The notes beneath the pieces were generated by a model. That model searched no databases and had not been told where the DNA came from. It saw only the letters and a list, made by a program, of their open reading frames with translations. Below, one piece after another: positions 1 to 10,542 of a DNA stretch of 64,000 nt. Source of the DNA: Neonectria sp. B-13 (lineage: Eukaryota > Ascomycota > Sordariomycetes > Hypocreales > Nectriaceae); NCBI GenBank assembly GCA_002682825.1, contig NOKP01000020.1, forward strand, positions 62,001-126,000, in the 5' to 3' direction. Numbering within the stretch: position 1 is the stretch's first letter; the number at the start of each line of letters is the position of its first letter. Made by a program: the position numbers and the translations under genes.

Positions 1-3000
1 CTTCCTTCTACTTATACTATAGAGGTACCCTATAATAGGGATAGTCTTCTAATACTAAGCTAACTTCTTAGTAGTAATTATATAGTTAGCTAGCTTAATA
101 TTAACTAGGATAGTATTAAGATTAATAAGATACTCTAGAATGAACCTTCTTACACTAGGAAGAGCTTTTTCCTTATTATAGTTAGTTTCTAGTCCTTTAA
201 TACTAATATTATCTAGAAAAGCCTTAACTTTATCTAAGAGTAAGTCAAAAAGGATCCTTATTATAATCCTAGTAAACTAGGCCATTAAGTTCATAGTACC
301 TTATAGTAGTAAGTATAGTCTTATTAGGCCTATTAGTATATTAAAGGTTGTAAGATCCCTGCTTTCTACTGCTAGCTTTACTTAATTATATCCTAAAAAG
401 AAGTCTAGTATAGAAAGGATTTTATATATCCCAAATTCAACTGAAAAGTTATTTATTCTTAGAGGAATTATACTATCTCTAATAATATAGGCATTATATT
501 GCTTTACTAAGTTAATAAGGTATAGCCTTCTATCTTTCTTAGCTATAAGCATTTAATAGTTCCTATAAGAAGTATAACTTTCTTTAATAAGCTTATTCTT
601 TAGTTAGGTTTTTAGAAGATTAATAACCCTCTTCTTAGTCCTATAAGGAATTATTATATTACTATAATATTAAGCAATATAAAATATGATTTTAATAACT
701 TAGGGTAGTATAACCCTTAGGTTAACTTTCCCTTTTTCCTTAAAGGTCTAAGATAATACTTCTTCTCAGTTGAAAAAGATCTAACAAAAAACATCCCTTT
801 TTATATCCCTAAGGGTATCCTTTATCTAATCTATAATCACTTTAAGCCTCTCCCTAAAGAGCCTAGAGCCTTTCTCAATCTTTAAGAACTTAGGCATAAT
901 ATAATCAGAATAAGGCAAATTATACTCTAGGTCCCTTTTAACTTCTTCCTACTTCTTCTCCCTCTAGAATAGGTCTTCTTTTAGTATAGATCCATTAGAA
1001 GGGATATTATCCCTTAGTTAGATCTTATCTACCTTCCTTTTATACATTATATTAACCTATATAGCTATATTCTTATAGCTAACTTCTAGTCTTAATTATT
1101 ATACTTTTTCTACTCTAGTTACTATTAGATTATTCTTTTTTATTTAGTCTTTAAGAATAATCTTAAAGACTTTTTAGGCTATCTTTTTATTAATATATCT
1201 CATAAGATACTTAATATTATCCTCCTCTAAACTATAGATATCTATTCTTTCTAGTTTAAAGAGAACTTTCCTACTTAATAGGGCCCTCTTAGTGCTTCTT
1301 AAGTAGTAACTAAGTATTCCTATCTAATTCCCCCTATAACTAGGGATACAATCTTGATATTTCCTAATTAATAGCTTATTAATATCTCTCTAGGAATAGT
1401 TATATAGTTAAAGGTAATCTTTATACTTCTAATAAAAGGTATTCTTAAGATAAAAGGAATTAATACTATAGAGGTTAAAGCTATATATATCTTTTGATTA
1501 ATAAAGATATTACTTAAATATACTTTAACCTTAACTACTCTTACCATTATAATATAGTCCTTTAAGAAGGAAATAGTTCTAGCCTTAATAGGTTAAATAT
1601 TAAGCTTACTAATCTTAATGATATTATTAGAAATAATATTCCCTTCTACTCCTATATTAATAATAGCTTCCTATGTATAGCTATTAGGGTTCCTAAGTCT
1701 TACTTATAGCCTTAGAAGATCTTAGTATAATAAGAGCATTTTACTATCCTAAGGTTAAATTAAGGTTAGATTAACCTATATAACTATCTCATTTAGTACT
1801 TCTAGGTTAGATCTCTTAACCTCTTTCCTATAGGAGACCTTCATTATTAAGTTACTATCTATTACTAGATAGTCTCCTAGAATAAGCTAAAAGTCATTAT
1901 AGGATTTTATAAGCAATTTCCTTCAACTAATTATAATAGAATTAATCCTATACTATTAAGATAATTCATTAAAATAAGCATTAGAAAAGCTTAAATTAGT
2001 CCATTCTATAATATTATTTATTTTAACCTCCCTAAACCTCTTTATCTTATAGGTTAAATTAGGGTCTATCTAGATAGTCTTTATAACTCTATTAGTAAGG
2101 TTAGCTAATTTCTTTACTATAGATCATCTAAACTTAGGGTTATTTATAATAATCTAGGGAATAATAACTCTAATCTTTATAGTTAAGATCCTTTACTTTA
2201 AAGCTACCCTATTCTCAATTAATAAGGTTAAGCAAGAGTTACCTTTAGGTCTATCCTTTATAATAGCTTTAGTTATCTTTTGATCTTCTAGGTTTATCTA
2301 TTTAAGGATCCTAAGGGTTATCATAAGAATAGGCTAGCTTTACTTAGCTTCTTCTAGCTCCTTATTTATCCTTTACCTTTTGATTATAGCTATATTAAAA
2401 GTAACATTATTATTCATAATTCTAGTAGATTCATTATAATTATCTTTATTGATTAAGATAATATTAGACTTTATTATCCTATTAATAAGAAAGTCTCCCT
2501 TAGAAAGCCCTATCCTTCTACTAGTCTTATTAATAATTATATCTTTAAATAGAAAGTCTTAACTTCTCTTTATAAAGTTAGTTATTAGATCTTACTCTTC
2601 CTAATTAAGGTTCTAATTTTAGATAGTAGATCCTAATATTAATCTATTAAGAAATCTTATAGTAGGTAACTTTAGGAACTTCCTTATCTATATAATAATA
2701 AGTTTCTTAACTCCTCTAAGGAATCCTATTTTCTAGACAAGCTTAAGGGAGAGAATAGCTTCTCTTTATCCTACCTAGGCTATACTAGCTTCTAAGTTAA
2801 AATCATAATAGCTAGCTTCTTTATTCTTCTTTAACTTATAGTATTAGTTAGAGAAGTAATTAATAATACAGTAGTAAAAACACTTTAACTATCTCTACCT
2901 ATAGCTAGCATTAATAAGGATATTCTAATTGTCTACTCTAAAGGATCCTATGTATATAGAATAGTTACTATTAATAGAAAGGTTAAAAAACCTTTACTTA

Positions 3001-4150
3001 TTAAGATTCCCTTAGAGAGCAGCTATTAGGCATACCTCTAAGTCCTTATATCTCTTTAAGACATTAATACTCATATTTTAGACTATTTAAGTAAAAGAGT
3101 CAATTACTATATCTATGTTTAGCTTGTTTAGGGACTAGATTCTTAATTCCATATCCTTCTTAGGGGGTTATTTATCCTAATCTAATTCTCTCTCCTAAGA
3201 TTCCTCAATTAAGTCTTTAAAAGATTGATCCTATTCTAATAAGCATAAGATAAGATTAACCATTATATTATAAGGCTTAGATTATAGTTCTTAGACTAGG
3301 ATATTCTTCTATTAATATACCTAGATAATAACCCTATAGAGAAGAATATAAAAGATAGTATAAGAATTTCCTTCTTTGAACTTTCTACTATTATTAAGAG
3401 TATTATATAACTCTCTATAGATCTTAAGCCAGATAAGGATCTCCTTATCTATTGCATTCCTTATAAACTAAGTATTTATCTTAAGGACCTTCTAAAGGAG
3501 TTAGATCTATTATTCTTTATTTCCTTCCTTAAAATCTTTCTAAAGCTTTGCCTTAATTATCTCCTAGGTACTACTTTCATAGGCTTTTAGTACCTTTATT
3601 CTAATATCCTTATAAATAAAGTACATTATTAGTTAAGCTTTCTTTTTATTTAAGTAGACCTATTCCTTAATATAGTTTTTAAATATCCTTAGGTAATTAG
3701 TAATATTAGTTCCCTTAAAGATATAATTGAATATATAGATAGGAAAGAGAGTATTAGGTTCTTTACTTATCTTTCCTCTCTTTATTATATCTAAAGGCTT
3801 TATACCTATCTTATTAATCTTAGTATTAGGTTTAATTAATATCTAAATTAGTAAAGAGTTCTTATATAAGAGTATAATAAGTATTAATAATAACTTTATA
3901 TATTTATCTAATCAGTTCAGGTTCTAGTATATTATCCTTATAAGTATTACATAAGATATCTCCTTTTTCTTCTTTCTTCTTTTTCCTCTAGTAATAGTAG
4001 TAAAATTAAGTATATTATCTATAAAATCCTTACTCATCAGAGAGCAATTCTTTCCTCTAAACATAGCTTTTACTAACTATACTAAAACAAAAGCTTAACT
4101 ACTATTATATTTCTCTTAGGGAAATAAGAGAGCAACCTAGGAATAAAATG
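1..4150 (-). mobile_element. Decayed Ty3/gypsy retrotransposon (pol), RIP-like
   Basis: This stretch is extremely AT-rich and has no usable ORF. Reading through the stop codons on the minus strand gives a recognisable gypsy-type reverse transcriptase over roughly positions 1-1000. It shows an RLYLINLVKQYNAYIIRDS-like segment, a DFFLGYN segment (the family usually has DFFSGYDQ) and the catalytic box near 205-220, which reads FLDN where the family has FLDD. Most stop codons are TAG or TAA where Gln or Trp would be expected, which fits C-to-T and G-to-A change by RIP. Positions about 1000-4100 read as a continuing low-quality polyprotein that I can only call probable gag/protease/pol linker. RNase H and integrase would lie beyond the left edge. 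The family call is good; the element boundaries are guesses. Confidence 0.75.
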
Positions 4151-5679
4151 AATAATAAATAAATAAAAATACAGGATAAAAATCAGATTGACTATCCAAT
4201 TTAGACAGTCTATCTTTATAATTATTATAAAAATCTCTCTAAATAGGTTAATTCTCTTAATATTTCTCAGCCTACCTATTAATCTCTCTTCTATTCCTTC
4301 TCTTTCTTAATAAATCCTCTCTTACCCTCTCTTCCCTTAGCTCTAGACTTCTTATAATACAAAGGGTTATTAAAGCTAAAGTAGCTAAATACCTATCCCC
4401 TATTAGAAACTACATAATAATCATCCTAGTAATACCTTCCTATTATATAAGCTAATATATATTCTCTCTCTACTTATAACTTAATAGAGGAAAATAGTAT
4501 ACTTTCTCTTATAAAGATTCCCTATAATTATAGAAATCCAAAGATATTATACTATAAGATCCTTCTAAGTTCAAGTATACTCTATTTTCCTTTAGAACTT
4601 ATAGAGTAAAGGAGTAAGTATAATAGTAGATAGTATATTTCAGAGTTTAGGTATCCAATATTATCTTGCTTCTTATAATAGTCTTAGTTAAGCCCTATAT
4701 CTCCCTTTTCACTAGGTCAATTTATCATTACTTTTTCAGGTCCATAGGTCTAAGATCCTTTCAGGGAGATCTCAATCCCCTCTCTTTCTCAATTCTTATT
4801 ATCTTTCTACTTTCCTTATGTTTAGTAGTAGTAGCTTGAAAGTATATCAATTGATCCCTTTGACCAACTAGATCAATTGACTTACTACTCTACTATAACC
4901 TCCAAATTTAATAGTAAAAAGGAATAAGAAATAACACCCTAAATAGATAATAGTTCCCTAGGGAGATACATAGAAATGCATTATATAGGTATCTCAGTTA
5001 GTCAGCCTAAAGCTACACTAGATAGTATATATATAGTTAGACAGTCTAGTATTTAGTACCTCCTAATAGGAAAGTATTTCATAAGGTAGATTATTAAGTC
5101 AAAAGTAGAAAAGAATATTAGTAAGGCATTAAAAAGGCCTATAGTTAGCTTAATAATTAGTATTATAGAAGATAGAGATTTAACCTAGAATTAAGTAAAG
5201 ATTTTAAATATAAAATTGTAGAATAAACTCCTAGAAAATAAAGGCAAAGTCTAGAGCTTTAAGCTTAATAAGCTTATATCTCTTATCTCTCTGCAGAAAG
5301 AATCTCTTAAGTCTCTTATCTCTCTTAATAATAATACTCAAAAGAAAAAGACCCCCCCCTTTCCTCCTTCCCTTCTTAACCTCCCTTATGGCTGCCCTTC
5401 CCCTTCTACACCCAATTACATCCCTACTAGCAACCAGCTAGCCCACTTAGTCCTTTGCCCCTACCACATCATTAGTAGGATTCTCCTTTCTAGGTTATAA
5501 TAAGTATTTTACTAATTGTTATTTTCTGAATAGTTCCTTTAGGGATAAGAGTCTAGAGTATAAATATTCCTTAGGAAAGTTTCTTATTTCCTTTAAAGAC
5601 TTTCTATATTCTATATTTAAAGCTTTTTATATAAATACTATTAGCTTTATTTTTATATTACTTAATATTAAATAGAGGC
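4151..5679. other. AT-rich interval without a gene
   Basis: AT-rich sequence with stop codons in every frame. A less AT-rich patch at about 5340-5480 contains a C-run and several CCC/TCC blocks, so it may have escaped mutation or belong to another insertion. No coding similarity was recognised. Confidence 0.6.
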
Positions 5680-6625
5680 TAGCTAGTATTAAACTTATTA
5701 GTACTTATTATATTATAGGTACTTCTTCTAGTTATAGTAAGAGTCTTAGTATACTAATAGTTAGTAAATTAGATATACTTACCTTTAGGCATAAGTTTAT
5801 ACTTTTATCCTAATTTAGGTTTTTAATACTTGCTTTTAAAATGTCTTAATCCTTTATAGTTCTAGTACTTAACTTAAGAGTAGTCTTATTATATAGTTCT
5901 AAGTTCTATAGAGCTAAACTAAGTTCTATAGGAAGTATTATTGTTTTCTCCTTTATTATAAGAATTATAATAGTTATTATAGTTATTACTTTTATCTAAG
6001 TAATAAGGGTTATAGAGAGTATTTCTATCTTTTCCTTTAGTAATTGCTTTTTCTTTATATCTTTTATACTATTATTTATTAATTTTTACTACTATAGTAA
6101 TAAAGTCTATAAGAGTATTAGATCAATTAGCTTTATATAGCTTATTCTTAACTTTCTCCTTAAGTCCTTTATAGAAGATTTCTATAAGGATATTATTATT
6201 CTATTTAAGGTATAAAGAGATTTATTTAAATATAATAGTATAAATAATAATAGATTAAGTTTATTTAATCTTATAGATATTAGTAACTACTTATTATTCC
6301 TTATTGATTATTCTAAAGTTATCTTTAAGTACTATTTTAAAGTTATCCTATTCTAAGAAGATATTTATAGTATCTTAATCATATATATCTTCTTTATTCT
6401 TAAGGAAGTCTTATATAATAGGTTTAAACCATATTATAGTATTTCCTTTAAGATATCTATTAGTAAATAAAGCTTATATTTTATCTAATATAAGTTTAAT
6501 TAGAAAGAATCAAAAGTATACCTTTATCCTAATAAGAAAGAGTATAATATCTTTTGAATTTCCATTAAATAAAGTAAGAAGGAATAGCTTAATACTTTCC
6601 CCTAGGTCCCTAGCTTCTCTAGAGC
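5680..6625 (-). mobile_element. Decayed Ty3/gypsy gag remnant, RIP-like
   Basis: Minus-strand translation with stops read through resembles the gag capsid domain of fungal gypsy elements. It has an F-NG-S-D opening (near 6560), an N-R-YLKG-WF-PII segment like the family's YL.G.A..WF.P, and an EIFYKGLKEKVKNKLYKA segment like the family's QFYEGLKEEVKDEL. Stops again replace Gln or Trp codons. It lies upstream, on the same strand, of the reverse-transcriptase remnant at 1-1000. The two could be one element split by about 1.5 kb of other DNA or two independent insertions. No LTRs were identified. Confidence 0.65.
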
Positions 6626-6859
6626 ACTCTTCTATAGATAGTATAGTTAAGGTTATAAGTATACAGTTTCTTAACTTATTAATAATTATATATAATTATA
6701 CAATCTTAGTAATCATTTTAACTATACTTAAGGGCATTATATACACTAATAGAGAGTTTCCTTTAGCAATCAAATTAATAGTAATAAAGCATAATATAAA
6801 TATATCTAATAGTAGGTATTACTTAGGTTAATATAATAATATACTAAATAAGAGCTATT

Positions 6860-7090
6860 AATATATAATAGTTAGACTTAACCTAAGGGTCTAGAGTAAG
6901 TCTAAGGCATATAGTTTAATGATTAAGTAGATTAGAATATTATAATAAGCAATATAGATTATAATAATAATATGCAAAAGTAAGTTATTATATAACTAAG
7001 TAGAAGTATTAATAGCTAAGGAGCTTAAAGCTTTTATCTAATATACTAAATAAATATAATTATATACTATAGTAATTATATAGGCTTACT
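6860..7090 (+). repeat. Mutated copy of the repeat at 20515-20740
   Basis: The two sequences align over about 220 bp almost without gaps, from TAGTTAGACTTAACCTAAGG here against TAGTCGGGTCTAACCTAGGG at 20520, through a shared GATAGCTAAGGAGCTT-like tract, to the ATATAC-containing end. Most differences are C or G in the other copy replaced by T or A here, which is the RIP signature. No coding capacity is visible. The element type is unknown. Confidence 0.8.
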
Positions 7091-7244
7091 AAATAGTAGT
7101 AAGTCTATTATTATAGCTTATTGTAATAGAATGAGCTAAATAGTCTAGCTTATATAGTTAGGGTAAGTTTAGGAATATGAATATTATAAGAAGTAGGTAC
7201 ATTATGGTTCTACTAGTTATAACTGCCTAGTCTTAACCTAGGCT

Positions 7245-7335
7245 ATAATAACAATGTCCTAATCCACTCAATCATTAAACCACACGCCTTAGATCTACCC
7301 TATACCCTTAGGTTAGACCCGACTGTTATATTAAG
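7245..7335 (-). repeat. Inverted partial copy of the same repeat
   Basis: The reverse complement reads AGTCGGGTCTAACCTAAGGG and continues through a GGTTTAATGATTGAGTGGATTAGGAC-like tract (positions about 7260-7300), matching the start of the repeats at 20520 and 6865. This copy is less mutated than the direct one next to it. With the direct copy at 6860-7090 it forms a head-to-head pair, so the intervening DNA may be the interior of a terminal-inverted-repeat element or a nested insertion. Confidence 0.75.
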
Positions 7336-7584
7336 TTAGACTTTTAAGTTATAATTTATAGTATAGAAATAAGGCTTAAATGCTTTTTTAATTTATTATA
7401 TAGATTATATAAGAGCTTATATATATAGTTTAATAAAGGCTTATTAAGCTATAATATAATTTAAATAGTAATTATCTTATATAATTAATAGTATAATTAT
7501 TATATTATATAGAAAGTTAAATAGAATATAAAAGGCTTAAAAAGTATAAAACTTTATAAGTTAGACTTTTATCTTAAGAGGTTT

Positions 7585-7660
7585 TAGCCTTTTCTAAGAT
7601 CTAACTTTTCTAAGATTTAGCTTTTCTAAGATTTAACTTTTCTAAGATCTAGCTTTTTTT
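7585..7660. repeat. Short tandem repeat, ~18-bp unit
   Basis: Four imperfect copies of a unit resembling TTTTCTAAGATCTAAC lie head to tail. The copies vary between TCTAAC, TTTAGC, TTTAAC and TCTAGC, again mostly C/T transitions. It lies in the AT-rich block and has no visible function. Confidence 0.75.
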
Positions 7661-8316
7661 ACTAATTATAATAGTAAAACTTATACTTTAACTTTATAAT
7701 AGAAACTTTTATCTTCTTAAGTTATTATTACTTTAAGCTTAAGTATTAAGCCTATTATACTATTATTTCTTCTATTTTCTTTTATATTATTTAAGCTTTA
7801 GCTCCTTCTCTAAGTATATACTACTAAGGACTATTATATCTAAATATAAAGTATAATATTAAACTATATAATAGCTTTCTATTTAAGGGGGAGGGGGGGG
7901 GCAGAGGGGATTGGTAAGTAAGTACTAAATCTTATAAAGTATTTAACATAGAATATAAGGATAAAGAGTACTTTAATAATGAGTGAATAGGATAGATCCA
8001 GGTTCCATTTTCAACATTTAAAGAGCATTTAACTAATACAATAGAAGTATAGTATTGACTGATTTTCTCAAGGATGCATTCTAACACCAGCCTCTCATCT
8101 TAAACACTTATGTCAGGCTCAACACCAAGCGATAGGTCCATTTCAAAGGTTTTGAAAATGACTCGCTGTCGTTCTATCCCTTCAAGTGTGGTAAGGGCAC
8201 ACTTGGGCTTGGCGCCTCACAACCCCCCTATCAGGTCATGGTACAAAGGAGTGACCTAGAGCGCGTTCCAAAACAATGCCACCTAATTCCTCATACAACG
8301 CGTTCTCTGCATCCCT
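7661..8316. other. End of AT-rich block; no gene
   Basis: AT-rich sequence continues to about 7990 and includes a G-run at about 7888-7902. Composition then changes over a few tens of bases to ordinary balanced sequence that leads into the piggyBac fragment. No gene was recognised. Confidence 0.6.
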
Positions 8317-9270
8317 ATGGGTTCTCAACTGCCCTCCAACCAAGCAGTCAACGCGTATGATGATAATAGCTTCATCCGCGTTGACTATCACAGCCGCCGT
8401 GAACGCCCTAAGGATAATACGTGCTGGCCAATTGAAAATCCGGTTCCGGATCGCGGTTATGACTTCAAGCCGATAGACTTGGGTCCAGACCGGGCCTTTG
8501 GGATAGCAGCCTTGCCTCAGCAGCCGCTGTTTCTTTTCCAGGAACTCATACTTATTTCCCTAGTAGAAAGCTGGGTCAGATACACCAACAGCTGGGTCAG
8601 ATACACCAACAGCTGGGTCAGTCATCTATTGCAGCAGCACGAAGCCGGCAGCTGCAGATTGAAGCCGCAGACTCTGTTTATTGGACTGGAAGCCGAGCTC
8701 TGTTGCCGAAATCTACACATGGCTTGCAATCGTGATTTATATGCAAATGTATATAGAACCGAAGATCAAGGACTATTCAAGGGTCCTAAAGGCGGGGTCT
8801 ACGTCCCATATCACCCTGTGACTAAAGTCATGCCTTTTAACCGGTTCCAACTACTTCTCCGTCTTTGGGACTTTACAACTGTCGATCAGGCACCCGACTC
8901 AAGCTTCTACGGCCAGACCTACAGCCGGGTTCACGCCTGGTCTAACCACATACTGTATACATCTACCGTTCTCTACAGTCCGGGCACATCTATCGCTGTA
9001 GATGAGTGCATGGTCCGCTTCCTCGGCCGGTCTCACGATACAACAACCGTCCCTAATAAACCTACGCCAACGAGCTTCAAAGTGTGGGCTGTGGCCCAAC
9101 GAGGTTATTTTCTGCGGTGGATTTGGCACAGGCCGGGCTGGAAGTTCGGGCCCGTAGGGATCTGGCCGGCTCGACGGCTGCGGCAAGGGACACAGCTACG
9201 GCGGAGCCGGAAGCAGATACGAGAGAGGAAGACGGTTTATCTGAACCCGACCCAAGCCGTATATAATTAA
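8317..9270 (+). pseudogene. Truncated piggyBac-type transposase
   Basis: An open frame of about 317 codons. Its middle and C-terminal parts match the piggyBac (DDE_Tnp_1_7) fold: a MPFNRFQLLLRLWDF segment, then PGTSIAVDECMVRFLGRS carrying the first catalytic Asp in the VDECM motif, then a VPNKPTPTSFKVWA segment. The frame ends shortly after this, so the later catalytic Asp residues and the C-terminal zinc-binding region of a full transposase (usually 500-600 residues) are missing. The first 80 or so codons show a small tandem duplication and little family similarity. No terminal inverted repeats were found. It is most likely a dead fragment, at the edge of the AT-rich block. Confidence 0.8.
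8570..8620 (+). repeat. 21-bp tandem duplication inside the transposase frame
   Basis: The unit GCTGGGTCAGATACACCAAC plus A occurs twice perfectly, followed by a partial third copy. Translated, it gives SWVRYTN twice and then SWV. Being a multiple of three it keeps the frame open. Confidence 0.9.
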
Positions 9271-9702
9271 TCAGAAGGAGATTGATGCATAAGTAGTAGC
9301 TAAAGCATCTAGAAGTAGTAGTCAAGGAAGGTTAGCGCTGCTGAGGGAAAGGCACTATAGAATATATAGTAAGACCGATTATAACTCAAGAACCTGTCAA
9401 ATCATTATCTATATATCTAAGGAAAAGGATAGAGATTGAATTTCATTGATTAAATGCGTAGTTATGTTTTTATCTATATTCTGGTCTTGAAGGTTAAGAT
9501 TCTTAGTCCACTGACTTGTTTAATTCACTCGCTTATTATGCACGTTAAAAAAATAAAACTTGAAAGATTATATATCCTAAATTGCAGCTAGTATTTTTAC
9601 CAGATATCTCTGTTGGTTTCTAACATAAAAGCCTCTCTTACTGGATTATATGTGTCTTTTAGTAAGTTCTAAACCCCAACCTTCCTTTATATACTAACCA
9701 AG
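9271..9702. other. Intergenic, no gene seen
   Basis: Moderately AT-rich sequence between the transposase fragment and the isomerase pseudogene. No ORF or motif could be supported. Confidence 0.6.
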
Positions 9703-9726
9703 TTGTATACACGAGCTAGAGCCATT

Positions 9727-10290
9727 ATGTCAGCCATAACGTCGTCCCCAGTTCGGTCCCGCATCTTCGGTGTCTCCAATAAGATGTACTTTTCGACCTC
9801 TCAAGCCTACTTGTCTACGGATGTCTTCCTCAAGCTTCTGACAGCATCGCCGGAACGCGGCTCCATTTTGGCTCGTGCCAGCATCTTCATCGTACCAGAC
9901 CATGTCACCGCTTCCAGCATCATCTCACGAGTCATAAGAATTAGGGCCTCTGAGGATATATCAGTTCCGGCAGAGGGGGTTGAGGCGCAGGCTCAGTCAG
10001 TCCTGAGGACGCTTCCGAGCCCGGGTGATTGTATCTCGGCTTATGAGCCGCCAAGTTGGACCATTGGGACAAGCTAGCCGGCACAAGTTGGTCGTGTCTG
10101 TGACATAGCCCAACGAATCCAGAAGTCCTAGGCAACTCGTGGACGCTGTGAGAAAAGACGAATCTTGTATGGTGGCAGTGCTGGTCCCGGATTGTTCTCA
10201 AGATTGGGCGAGGCTGTCGACGGGTTTGTTTCTTGGGATGTTTGAGCACGACCAAGTGCGGTTGTATCGAACACTGTGTGAGGTGGTAGA
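9727..10290 (+). pseudogene. Triose-phosphate-isomerase-like pseudogene
   Basis: The frame from the ATG at 9727 begins with an N-terminal FGVSNKMYFS segment, typical of the fungal TIM-like paralogues used on sugar phosphates other than triose phosphate. It continues as SIFIVPDHVTASS and then jumps to ISAYEPPSWTIGTS, the family's AYEPVWAIG block, so the central third with the catalytic His and Glu loops appears deleted. In the same frame, after two stop codons (10075 and about 10126), RRILYGGSAGPGLFSRLG is the phosphate-binding loop. A one-base shift then leads to GLFLGMFEHD, matching the last strand (GLFLGRFAHD). It is therefore a decayed isomerase with an internal deletion, two stops and a frameshift. 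It lies next to a sugar-type regulator, transporter and dehydrogenase, which suggests a former role in polyol or tetrose-phosphate catabolism. Confidence 0.82.
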
Positions 10291-10542
10291 TTGTATAAGT
10301 CTATCCTCAAATTACACGAGGAGCCATCAGGTCATGCAAGCTTGGCTCGTCATCGTAGGTAGACGCGGATGAATCCGAAGTCAAGTCATAATCTGGTTCC
10401 CGAGCCTTGATCGTGGTAATCAAGACCCAACCCCCAAGAAGACATTACGCTGTCGTGAAGAACTTGGGTTTGTATCAGTAAGGATAACTGTACCCTATTG
10501 ACCCCTTTGTGGAATACCTGTCTGTTAATTACTTCGTGACTG

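Noticed and set aside
8899..9186. Minus-strand ORF across the piggyBac fragment
   Set aside because: It is a shadow of the transposase frame, with no family similarity of its own.
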